Assembly (NCBI RefSeq): GCF_014023275.1
Contig: NZ_CP054698.1
Location: 2,294,001-2,358,000, forward strand
Length of the DNA: 64,000 nucleotides
DNA from: Nostoc edaphicum CCNP1411
GTDB lineage: Bacteria > Cyanobacteriota > Cyanobacteriia > Cyanobacteriales > Nostocaceae
Direction of reading: 5' to 3'
Positions 35,459 to 43,207 of the stretch are shown here, in pieces; the stretch's first letter is position 1, and each line of letters begins with the position of its first letter. The notes under the pieces are model-generated. The model saw nothing but the letters and a program-made list of their open reading frames with translations, did no database searches and was not told the origin of the DNA. A program made the translations under genes and the position numbers.

Positions 35459-35646
35459 TCAGATATGATCTTTAAAAGCTTCTTCTAGACTGGCTTTTAC
35501 CTTAAGTTGATACCAATGGCGGTAGCGTCTCCCTTTATGAGAAATCCGGGTTTACACTGCCCTATCCGCCAGTCGGACTCCAATTAATTCTGAATTTAGA
35601 ATTCTTTTTTGATAAGCTGAACTGGCGAAAATCAAAGTCGTTATAG

Positions 35647-37599
35647 TTGAATAAGCCTACAGATTCAGATAAATCTTTTGTAATCACTTCGCCAACAGTT
35701 CAGCAGCCAATGTCGCTAAAATCATCTAATCAGTCAGAACACTCAGAACAAGTTGAAAAAATTTATTTACCGCGTACCAGCGAATCGGAGAACTTAAAAA
35801 AGATTCGCCACACTGCTTCCCATGTTATGGCAATGGCAGTACAAAAGCTGTTTCCCAAGGCACAAGTTACAATCGGCCCTTGGATTGAAAATGGTTTTTA
35901 CTATGACTTCGACAGTCCAGAACCATTTAGCGAAAACGATCTCAAAGCCATCAAGAAAGAGATGGTAAAGATTATCAATCGCAAACTGGCGGTTATTCGG
36001 GAAGAAGTCAGCCGAGAAGAAGCCGAACGCCGGATTCAGGGAATTAACGAACCTTACAAGCTAGAAATTCTGGCAGATATCAAAGAGGAACCAATCACGA
36101 TTTACCACCTGGGGAATGAATGGTGGGATTTGTGTGCAGGGCCTCATGTGGAAAATACCAGTGAATTAAACCCGAAAGCAATTGAACTAGAAAGCGTTGC
36201 TGGCGCTTATTGGCGTGGGGATGAAACCAAAGCCCAACTACAACGCATCTACGCCACAGCTTGGGAAAGCCCTGAACAACTCGCTGAGTATAAGCGACGC
36301 AAAGAAGAAGCGCTGCGACGAGATCACCGGAAACTTGGTAAGGAACTGGGATTATTTATATTTTCCGATCTGGTAGGGCCGGGTTTACCTTTGTGGACAC
36401 CCAAAGGCACTCTGTTGCGGAGTACTTTAGAAGACTTCCTCAAGCAAGAACAGTTAAAACGGGGTTATTTATCTGTAGTAACGCCTCATATTGCCAGAGT
36501 AGATTTATTTAAAACCTCTGGACATTGGCAAAAATATAAAGAAGATATGTTCCCCTTAATGGCAGATAATGAGGAAGCTGCCGCACAGGAACAGGGCTTC
36601 GTTATGAAGCCGATGAACTGCCCTTTTCACATCCAAATATATAAGAGTGAGTTACGCTCTTATCGAGAACTGCCGATGCGCTTGGCAGAATTTGGTACTG
36701 TTTACCGTTACGAACAATCAGGGGAATTGGGCGGTTTAACGCGGGTGCGAGGTTTTACAGTGGATGATTCTCACTTGTTCGTTACCCCAGAACAGCTAGA
36801 TAGTGAATTCCTCAATGTGGTGGATTTGATTTTGTCGGTGTTCAATAGTCTGCAACTGAAGAACTTTAAAGCTAGACTCAGTTTCCGCGATCCAGCTAGT
36901 GATAAGTACATCGGTTCTGATGAAATTTGGGACAAAGCCGAAGGTGCAATTCGCCGTGCAGTTGAAACTTTGGGGATGGAACACTTTGAAGGGATTGGAG
37001 AAGCGGCTTTTTATGGGCCCAAACTTGACTTTATCTTTAGTGATGCCCTAGATCGGGAGTGGCAATTAGGAACTGTGCAGGTAGATTACAATTTGCCAGA
37101 ACGCTTTGAGTTAGAGTACGTTGCCGAAGATGGTGTTCGCAAACGCCCAGTGATGATTCACCGTGCGCCTTTTGGCTCACTGGAAAGGTTGATTGGGATC
37201 TTAATTGAAGAATATGCGGGCGATTTTCCTTTGTGGTTAGCGCCAGTGCAAGCGAGATTACTACCTGTGGGTGATACACAGCTAGACTTTGCTAAAGATG
37301 TGGTGACGAAGATGAGAGCGTTAGGCATCCGTGCAGAAGTTGATACCAGTGGCGATCGCTTGGGTAAACAGATTCGCAATGCAGAGAAAGAAAAAATACC
37401 CGTAATGGCAGTGGTGGGAGCTAAGGAAGTGGAAACCAACACCTTGAGTATCCGTACCCGCGCCTCTGGAGACTTAGGTAGTATTTCTGTCAATCAAGTT
37501 GTGGATAAACTACAACAAGCGATCGCTAATTTCGATAACCTTCAGATCGATGTCACAAGCGGAGAGTCTGAAGCTAGTAGTCTGTCAATAAATAATTGA
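35647..37599 (+). CDS. thrS: Threonyl-tRNA synthetase
   Basis: 650 aa from a TTG at 35647; an ATG at 35710 (Met22) is an alternative start. Class II aminoacyl-tRNA synthetase charging tRNA-Thr. It lacks the N-terminal TGS domain of the E. coli enzyme, as usual in cyanobacteria. Editing domain: HTASH (residues 55-59) and the C-A-G-P-H motif. Catalytic core: zinc ligands in NCPFH and DDSH and the late MIHRAP, motif 2 around YRYEQSGELGGLTRVRGF, and motif 3 GSLERLIGIL. An anticodon-binding domain ends the protein. The last codons (SSLSINN) and the stop are provided by a MITE at 37572-37675, so the natural C-terminus was replaced. Confidence 0.96.
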   Translation: MNKPTDSDKSFVITSPTVQQPMSLKSSNQSEHSEQVEKIYLPRTSESENLKKIRHTASHVMAMAVQKLFPKAQVTIGPWIENGFYYDFDSPEPFSENDLKAIKKEMVKIINRKLAVIREEVSREEAERRIQGINEPYKLEILADIKEEPITIYHLGNEWWDLCAGPHVENTSELNPKAIELESVAGAYWRGDETKAQLQRIYATAWESPEQLAEYKRRKEEALRRDHRKLGKELGLFIFSDLVGPGLPLWTPKGTLLRSTLEDFLKQEQLKRGYLSVVTPHIARVDLFKTSGHWQKYKEDMFPLMADNEEAAAQEQGFVMKPMNCPFHIQIYKSELRSYRELPMRLAEFGTVYRYEQSGELGGLTRVRGFTVDDSHLFVTPEQLDSEFLNVVDLILSVFNSLQLKNFKARLSFRDPASDKYIGSDEIWDKAEGAIRRAVETLGMEHFEGIGEAAFYGPKLDFIFSDALDREWQLGTVQVDYNLPERFELEYVAEDGVRKRPVMIHRAPFGSLERLIGILIEEYAGDFPLWLAPVQARLLPVGDTQLDFAKDVVTKMRALGIRAEVDTSGDRLGKQIRNAEKEKIPVMAVVGAKEVETNTLSIRTRASGDLGSISVNQVVDKLQQAIANFDNLQIDVTSGESEASSLSINN

Positions 37600-37675
37600 T
37601 GGATAAATTCCTTGTAGAGACGGCGATTTATAGCGTCTCTCTAACCGTCAAAATGAATTTGACAGACTACTAGCT
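37572..37675. mobile_element. MITE (104 bp) overlapping the 3' end of thrS
   Basis: Perfect 17-bp terminal inverted repeats AGCTAGTAGTCTGTCAA (37572-37588) and TTGACAGACTACTAGCT (37659-37675). The interior holds the frequent hairpin core TGTAGAGACGGCGATTTAT. It provides the stop of thrS and could serve as a bidirectional terminator. A partial copy is at 54384-54453. Confidence 0.75.
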
Positions 37676-37737
37676 TGGAAGATATCACATCATTTTTGGA
37701 GATGTCTAGTAGGCTGGGTAATGCCCAGCCTCAAAAA

Positions 37738-38283
37738 TTAAGAACAGCCCTCAACATATTCAACTTCCGGCAATTTACCCGCTCTTAACTGAGTGACAAG
37801 CTTACCATCAGTCTCAAAAACTACACGATAGTTGCGATCGGTGCGATCTTTCGGGATGAAAGTTAGGTAATGTCCCTCTTGGACGTATTTATGAGGTGTG
37901 ACTTCAATTTGTCCTGGGTAAAGAGACTTGATTTGTGCTTCAGTGTCGCCAATTTTTGCACCTTTGAGGGTAGTAATCTGAGTATTTTGCCGGATATCTA
38001 CTCTAGAAATGCGACCTTGTGTCACCATGAACGAAAGATTTTTGGGTTCATTTTGTGGCTTAACATAGTAGCAATTGTTATTTGGTGGATCGCCCACTAG
38101 CTTAGTACCAGCAGCCTTTGCTGCTTGGGTAACAGTCATGCCAACTTTTACTGTGCCGATGCCATTGATAAAAAGTTTTGACTGGTTGGTTAGTTTTGCC
38201 TTTGCTACAACTGTGCTGACAGTCAAAGAAGAAACTGCCAGTATTACTGTGATAAAAGTCAATAATTTAGTTTTGCTATTCAT
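37738..38283 (-). CDS. Exported protein of unknown function
   Basis: 181 aa with a typical signal peptide (MNSKTKLLTFITVILAVSS, cleavage probably after VVAKA around 27-29). The mature part starts with INGIGTVKVGMTVTQAAKAAG, a pattern seen in small lipoprotein/BLIP-like folds (the VGMT turn). Two cysteines (NNNCYYV, EGCS) may form a disulfide. I do not recognise a named family. It converges with thrS and is separated from it by a MITE. Confidence 0.75.
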   Translation of the reverse strand: MNSKTKLLTFITVILAVSSLTVSTVVAKAKLTNQSKLFINGIGTVKVGMTVTQAAKAAGTKLVGDPPNNNCYYVKPQNEPKNLSFMVTQGRISRVDIRQNTQITTLKGAKIGDTEAQIKSLYPGQIEVTPHKYVQEGHYLTFIPKDRTDRNYRVVFETDGKLVTQLRAGKLPEVEYVEGCS

Positions 38284-38617
38284 AAATTGTAGATTTTCCT
38301 CAGTTAAATCGATAATTTCGTTCTATTATGCATTTCGTAATTCTTAATTAAGAAAGTCATACTTATAACCCGCGTAGGCGGGTTTTGTATGTGTAGCAGC
38401 GACTTATAGTCGCAGAGGCAAGTAATAATTTAGACTTTTCAAACAACCTCTTAGCAAGTCTTCCTATTTCGGTTACATTGAAATTTACTGAAGAAGGGAA
38501 CAGAGTAGAGTACAGCGAGATACAAAGTCTCCACAACCTAAGTTTCACATTTTTAAACGTGTGTTAATTCTGCCTCCTGCCTCCTAAAATCTAACTCCTA
38601 ACTTCTCGCTATAAAAA
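38284..38617. other. Spacer with a solo element B end and heptamers
   Basis: Divergent promoters for the exported protein and the DUF58 gene are expected. It contains a solo copy of the element B terminal repeat (about 38430-38453, ACTTTTCAAACAACCTCTTA) and CCTCCTG heptamers at about 38571-38586. Confidence 0.5.
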
Positions 38618-39964
38618 ATGGTTCCTTCCAGACGAGTTTATTTATTGTTGGTTTTGGGTATAGTGATATCTACGACGGGCTACGCCTACGCCCCGATCTT
38701 ATCCTTATTTCCCACTATCAGAGCAACCATCGTCATCACTGTGCTATTTGATGCCATCGTTCTAGGATTGATGATTGTAGATGGTTTACGGGTGCGGCGT
38801 TCTCGTGTGCAAATTGCCCGCGAATTACCGTCACGATTATCCATTGGGCGGGATAATCCTGTGGTGCTAAAAGTGACTTCACAAAACACTAACGCCCAAA
38901 TTGAAATCCGCGACTATTATCCAACAGGTTTTGGCGTGTCTGCACCTGCACTGAGTGCAATTGTTCCTAGTAACAGCACTAAGGAATTAACGTATACTAT
39001 CCACCCGACGCAACGGGGAGAGTTTCCTTGGGGAAATATTCAAGTCCGACAGTTGGGACTTTGGGGATTAGCTTGGGATGATTGGCAAATTTCCCAAAGT
39101 TTACCAGTGAAAGTTTATCCTGATTTAGTGGGATTGCGATCGCTCACAATTCGTCTGACAGTGCAATCATCGGGATCAATCCGCCAATCTCGCAAAACTG
39201 GTATTGGTACAGAGTTTGCCGAACTGCGAAACTATCGTACTGGTGACGATTTACGGTTTATTGATTGGAAAGCTACCGCCCGTCGGGTTGGCGCTTATGG
39301 TAATGCAACGCCACTGGTGAGGGTTCTAGAACCAGAACAGGAACAAACGTTACTGATTTTACTCGATCGCGGACGGTTGATGACGGCGAAAGTGCAGAGT
39401 TTGCAGCGCTTTGACTGGGGTTTGAATGCAACTTTATCCTTAGCTTTGGCAGGTTTACATCGAGGCGATCGCGTGGGTGTTGGTGTATTTGACCGCCAGA
39501 TGCATACGTGGATTCCCCCAGAACGCGGTCAAAATCATTTGAACCAGCTAATTGATCGGCTAACTCCAATTCAACCAGTGTTGTTTGAATCTGATTATTT
39601 GGGGGCGGTGACAAATGTTTTGCAGCGACAAACTCGGAGGGCGCTTGTAGTAGTTATTACCGATTTAGTTGATGTCACTGCCTCTACAGAACTCCTAGCC
39701 GCACTCTCGAAACTAGCACCCCGCTATCTGCCATTTTGCGTAACTCTGCGAGATCCGCAAGTTGATCGTTTAGCACACACTTTCACAGATGATGTTGCAG
39801 GTGCTTATGGACGTGCAGTGGCATTAGATTTATTAATGCAACGACAAGTAGCCTTTGCCCAACTGAAACAAAAAGGTGTATTGGTACTAGATGCACCAGC
39901 AAATCAAATTGCCGATCAGTTGGTTGAGCGATATCTGCAACTCAAAGCGCGAAATCAACTTTAG
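38618..39964 (+). CDS. DUF58 domain-containing protein
   Basis: 448 aa. Two N-terminal membrane helices (about 7-20 and 38-58), then a beta-rich region and the DUF58 core with GTEFAELRNYRTGDDLRFID (about 197-216), W-K-A-T-A-R, and a von Willebrand A-like part (LLILLDRGR, RRALVVVITDLVD). Such proteins usually work with MoxR AAA ATPases, none of which is in the window. The codons for STTGYAYAP in the loop between the two helices are a dispersed DNA repeat (TCTACGACGGGCTACGCCTA) also found non-coding at 48220-48242. Confidence 0.9.
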   Translation: MVPSRRVYLLLVLGIVISTTGYAYAPILSLFPTIRATIVITVLFDAIVLGLMIVDGLRVRRSRVQIARELPSRLSIGRDNPVVLKVTSQNTNAQIEIRDYYPTGFGVSAPALSAIVPSNSTKELTYTIHPTQRGEFPWGNIQVRQLGLWGLAWDDWQISQSLPVKVYPDLVGLRSLTIRLTVQSSGSIRQSRKTGIGTEFAELRNYRTGDDLRFIDWKATARRVGAYGNATPLVRVLEPEQEQTLLILLDRGRLMTAKVQSLQRFDWGLNATLSLALAGLHRGDRVGVGVFDRQMHTWIPPERGQNHLNQLIDRLTPIQPVLFESDYLGAVTNVLQRQTRRALVVVITDLVDVTASTELLAALSKLAPRYLPFCVTLRDPQVDRLAHTFTDDVAGAYGRAVALDLLMQRQVAFAQLKQKGVLVLDAPANQIADQLVERYLQLKARNQL

Positions 39965-40164
39965 ACTATGACTAAAATGAGCTACTAGGTGGAGTGAGTG
40001 ATTTTATACTTTATACTTCACCTTGACTTTTTTAGTAGATTTCTATACGCTGATTACTAAATTTACTGAACCATGAAAAATTAATAAACCTAACTTTAAA
40101 GCTAGTGTTTCTAACTACTCCCAATCATTTGACAAACTTATAAATTAGTCATTGATTGATAAGC

Positions 40165-40221
40165 ATCTGAGGGGGTCAGGCAACGGCTGAAACCCTTATT
40201 CTTTCGTTGACCCCCTCAGAT
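40165..40221. promoter_or_regulatory. Inverted repeat in the CRISPR leader region
   Basis: ATCTGAGGGGGTCA (40165-40178) and TGACCCCCTCAGAT (40208-40221) are perfect reverse complements; CAACG/CGTT extends the stem with a small bulge. A third copy of the arm (GACCCCCTCAGAT) lies at 40300-40312. It sits upstream of repeat 1 of the CRISPR array. It could be a leader element recognised during adaptation or a structure in the array transcript. Confidence 0.55.
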
Positions 40222-40358
40222 AGCTTGCTGAGTAAGCCTTTGAGGTGTGTCAGAATCAGTTTTATTGAAAGAATTTATCAACTATTCCCCTGGAAAAACG
40301 ACCCCCTCAGATTGACCCCTCACGAGCTTAATTGTGATAAGACTTCTAGAAGAGTAGC

Positions 40359-40744
40359 CTTTTTCATCAACTTCCCCTCACGGGGATGGAAACTCCGTAG
40401 TCACATTCCTTCAAGAATTCACTACCACTTTTTCATCAACTTCCCCTCACGGGGATGGAAACAGTCTTCTTTTCTGTCCCGGTTGGTGCCTTCACAACTT
40501 TTTCATCAACTTCCCCTCACGGGGATGGAAACCTTCTTCTTATTCTTGGGTCTTTTGAAAAGAAACAACACTTTTTCATCAACTTCCCCTCACGGGGATG
40601 GAAACAAATGTTGAAAAACCTTTCTGTTTTAACCATTCCAAGCCTTTTTCATCAACTTCCCCTCACGGGGATGGAAACCATTGGACTAAGATAACTTCAA
40701 AGCCTGCTTTTGACTTTTTCATCAACTTCCCCTCACGGGGATGG
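40359..40744 (+). CRISPR. Orphan CRISPR array, six 35-nt repeats and five spacers
   Basis: Repeats start at 40359, 40428, 40498, 40571, 40644 and 40714; spacers are 34, 35, 38, 38 and 35 nt. The first five repeats are identical (CTTTTTCATCAACTTCCCCT then CACGGGGATGGAAAC). The end ATGGAAAC resembles the 8-nt crRNA handle, so the array reads on the plus strand with the leader to the left. The internal CCCC/GGGG pair can form a small hairpin. Repeat 6 stops after 31 nt (...GGATGG) at 40744, where a group II intron begins. No cas gene is in the window, so any processing would depend on enzymes encoded elsewhere. Confidence 0.93.
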
Positions 40745-41340
40745 GTGCGACTATCGGTTGCACGTAGAGAGTGAGTTCTGATGAAAAACTCGTGGCAAGT
40801 GTCAAAAGCCAGTACCCGCCCGAAGGGGCATTGCGGGTAACTGCGATGTTTCAGAGCTAGAGGGTAAAATGCGCGACATCAGCAAGCCGCACAGTTAGGT
40901 GAAGCGCTAGGGTAAAACTAGACAGGGTTAACAGATGTGAATCCTCGTTGAGGCATCGTGAAGAGGAGTTACCGAAAACGGCTGAGACGGTAAAAGGGGT
41001 AAAGTGATTCTGCCCAATCCTCAGAATCAGTAGACACCTTGAACCCCCGGTGTATAGAGGGAACCCAAGCTAGTTGCATCTCTCGCGTGTGATACGAAGT
41101 AACCCCAATGGGGTCTTTGAACTAGGTCGATGTCAAAAGTAGAGATTGGAGTAATCCAGCTTTAATCCCCCAGTGGGTGTAAGATGCCACAAGAAGCGAA
41201 TGCTGCTATGTCGAAAGGCAACAGGAAATCATAACTGGGCAGATAGGTCAAATGACCAACTTGAAAGAGTGCTGACGTGTGGCGAGTGAATCCCTTGAAG
41301 TCTAATGCAATGGAAACCGAACTTCTTCGGGAAAAGTTAG

Positions 41341-42612
41341 GTGCAATTAAAAATTGTGAACGTAACCGGAAGAACTACTGACTGGAATAGCGTCAACTGG
41401 AGAAACGCGTTCCGAGTAGTTAGGCGACTAAGACAGAGAATTTTCAAGGCAACCATTGGCGGTAACTTGAAAAAGGTTGGCAGCCTTCAAAAGCTACTTA
41501 TGCGTAGCTACTCTAATATAGTACTTTCCGTTAGAAGAGTTACGCAACTAAACCAAGGCAGTAAAACAGCAGGGGTAGATAGATTACTGGTAAAAACCCC
41601 GGCAGCTAGAGGGTGGTTGGTGGATATCCTCACCAAATTTATTCCTTGGAAGCCGTTACCAGTTAAGCGGGTGTATATCCGTAAATCTAATGGAAAACAA
41701 AGACCACTCGGAATACCTTGTATTGTCGATAGATGTCTCCAAGCCATCGTCAAAAATGCTTTGGAACCCTATTGGGAAGTGCACTTTGAGCGCACTTCCT
41801 ACGGCTTTAGACCGGGAAGGTCATGCCATGATGCGATTGAAAGGATACATTCAATGTCAAAAGCCAACTCCACTAAAAAGTGGGTGGTAGACGCGGACAT
41901 CGAAGGTTGCTTTGATAACATCTCTCATGTACCGCTAATTAATGCCATTGGTAATTTTCCAGCCAGAAAATTAATTCAACAATGGCTGAATGCGGGATAT
42001 GTGGATAAAGGTGTTTTCCATAATACCAATGCTGGAGTACCTCAAGGTGGAATTATTTCACCTCTACTTGCGAATATAGCTTTGCATGGTATGGAATCTG
42101 CCCTCGGTATCAAGTACGATAAAAACGGTCATACGATTGGCGACCGTGGTATTGTGCGCTATGCCGATGATTTGGTGGTGTTCTGCAAAAGTCGGGAAGA
42201 TGCTGTCAAAGCACATGACACCCTCCAAGAGTTTATGAATACTCGCGGTCTAACTCTATCGGAGTCAAAAACCCACATAGTACGGCTGTTGGATGGATTC
42301 AACTTCTTAGGCTTTCATATCAGACAATACCCTGATTCCACTACCAAAACAGGTAGGAAAGTATTAATCAAACCAAGCATTGAATCTTTGCAAAATATCC
42401 GGGATAAAATCAAACAAGTATGGCTTGATAATAAAAGTTGTAGTGTTGATTTTGTCATAGGCAAGCTAAACCCAATTATTCGGGGAATAGCTAACTATTA
42501 TCGGACTGTAGTTTCCTCACAAATATTCAGTTCTTTAGATAGATGGATGTTTGTTAGGGAGAGAAGGTATGCCAAAAGAATGCACGCCAAGAAAAAATCA
42601 ATCTTGGTGTAA
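41341..42612 (+). CDS. Group II intron reverse transcriptase/maturase (frameshifted, 5' part)
   Basis: 423 aa from GTG at 41341. RT blocks 0-7 are present, with RPLGIPCIVDRCLQ, YGFRPGRSCHDAI, the DADIEGCFDNI metal-binding block, GVPQGGIISPLLANI and the active site YADD (about residues 273-276). The maturase X region follows (SIESLQNIRDKIKQVW, NPIIRGIANYYR). The frame ends with KKKSILV-stop. The sequence of related proteins continues in the next frame (KNQSWCNRRYWG) at 42596 onward. The switch lies at an A6 run (42592-42597), which suggests a one-base insertion. The RT itself may still work in splicing; the endonuclease is cut off. Confidence 0.85.
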   Translation: MQLKIVNVTGRTTDWNSVNWRNAFRVVRRLRQRIFKATIGGNLKKVGSLQKLLMRSYSNIVLSVRRVTQLNQGSKTAGVDRLLVKTPAARGWLVDILTKFIPWKPLPVKRVYIRKSNGKQRPLGIPCIVDRCLQAIVKNALEPYWEVHFERTSYGFRPGRSCHDAIERIHSMSKANSTKKWVVDADIEGCFDNISHVPLINAIGNFPARKLIQQWLNAGYVDKGVFHNTNAGVPQGGIISPLLANIALHGMESALGIKYDKNGHTIGDRGIVRYADDLVVFCKSREDAVKAHDTLQEFMNTRGLTLSESKTHIVRLLDGFNFLGFHIRQYPDSTTKTGRKVLIKPSIESLQNIRDKIKQVWLDNKSCSVDFVIGKLNPIIRGIANYYRTVVSSQIFSSLDRWMFVRERRYAKRMHAKKKSILV

Positions 42613-43042
42613 CCGTCGTTATTGGGGAAGGCTAAATCTTGATAGAAGCGATTACTGGGTGTTTGGTGATAAGCGCACGGGAAAACATCTGCTCAAGTTT
42701 AGCTGGTTCAATATTAGGAGGCATCCAATGGTTAAGGGTGCTTATTCTACCGATGACCCAGAGCTAAAATCTTATTGGGAAAACCGTCAGAATATTAAAT
42801 CTAAAAGTTTAATTCCTAGTTACCAGAAGCTTGCCCAAAAACAAGGATTTAAATGTCCTGTATGCGGGGAGTCATTACTCAATGATGAACCCATACAAAA
42901 GCACCATATAATTCCTTGTCATCAAGGTGGTAACGATACTTACGCTAATTTGGAACTAGTGCATTATTACTGTCATCAACAAATACATTATATTGTACAG
43001 AAACTCAATTCTGAACTCGATGATGAACTGAGTCTTTGGTAG
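42551..43042 (+). pseudogene. HNH endonuclease part of the intron-encoded protein, out of frame
   Basis: 163-aa frame; only the part after about 42596 continues the upstream protein. It has the DNA-binding and HNH region: CPVCGESLLND, then H-H-I-I-P, NDTYANLELVHYYCHQQIH, i.e. a Cys-pair zinc knuckle with HNH catalytic residues. There is no own ribosome binding site evident. Expression would need +1 frameshifting or transcriptional slippage on the A6 run. A sequencing error is possible. Confidence 0.75.
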
Positions 43043-43207
43043 CTCTAGGATTTGCTAAAGCCGGATGCTTGGTTAACTTGCTTGTCCGGTTTGTCGGGGG
43101 GAAAGGGATAGAAATATCCCTGCCCTACCCATTAAAATTTATAAGTATGCTGCGATCGCATTTAGCAATGGTGACCAAGTATTTTGCTAAGTTACAAAAA
43201 TAACCTC

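Larger units (their letters stand above)
40745..43132 (+). mobile_element. Group II intron inserted in the last CRISPR repeat
   Basis: About 2388 nt. The 5' end is GTGCGAC (40745), the canonical group II start, directly after the repeat sequence GGATGG. About 600 nt of structured RNA precede the intron-encoded protein. Domain V is recognisable near 43058-43092 (AGCCGGATGC ... GTCCGGTTT), domain VI follows (GGGATAGAAATATCCC) and the 3' end is probably CCTACCCAT at 43132, within a nucleotide or two. The 3' exon should start AAAC if the insertion was clean; the sequence reads TAAAATTT, so the last repeat was degenerate or the junction changed. Confidence 0.85.

Noticed and set aside
34862..35646. 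T-box or other riboswitch upstream of thrS
   Set aside because: No specifier loop, antiterminator bulge or terminator was seen; T-boxes are also not expected in cyanobacteria.
40207..40694. Frames of 135 and 79 aa on the plus strand
   Set aside because: They are the CRISPR repeats read through (FINFPSRGWK, HQLPLTGMET repeated).
41341..42612. The RT considered as the missing DGR reverse transcriptase for the caspase-FGE gene
   Set aside because: It has GTGCGAC and domain V boundaries, a maturase region and an HNH tail, all group II intron features. No template repeat or avd-like gene is near it.
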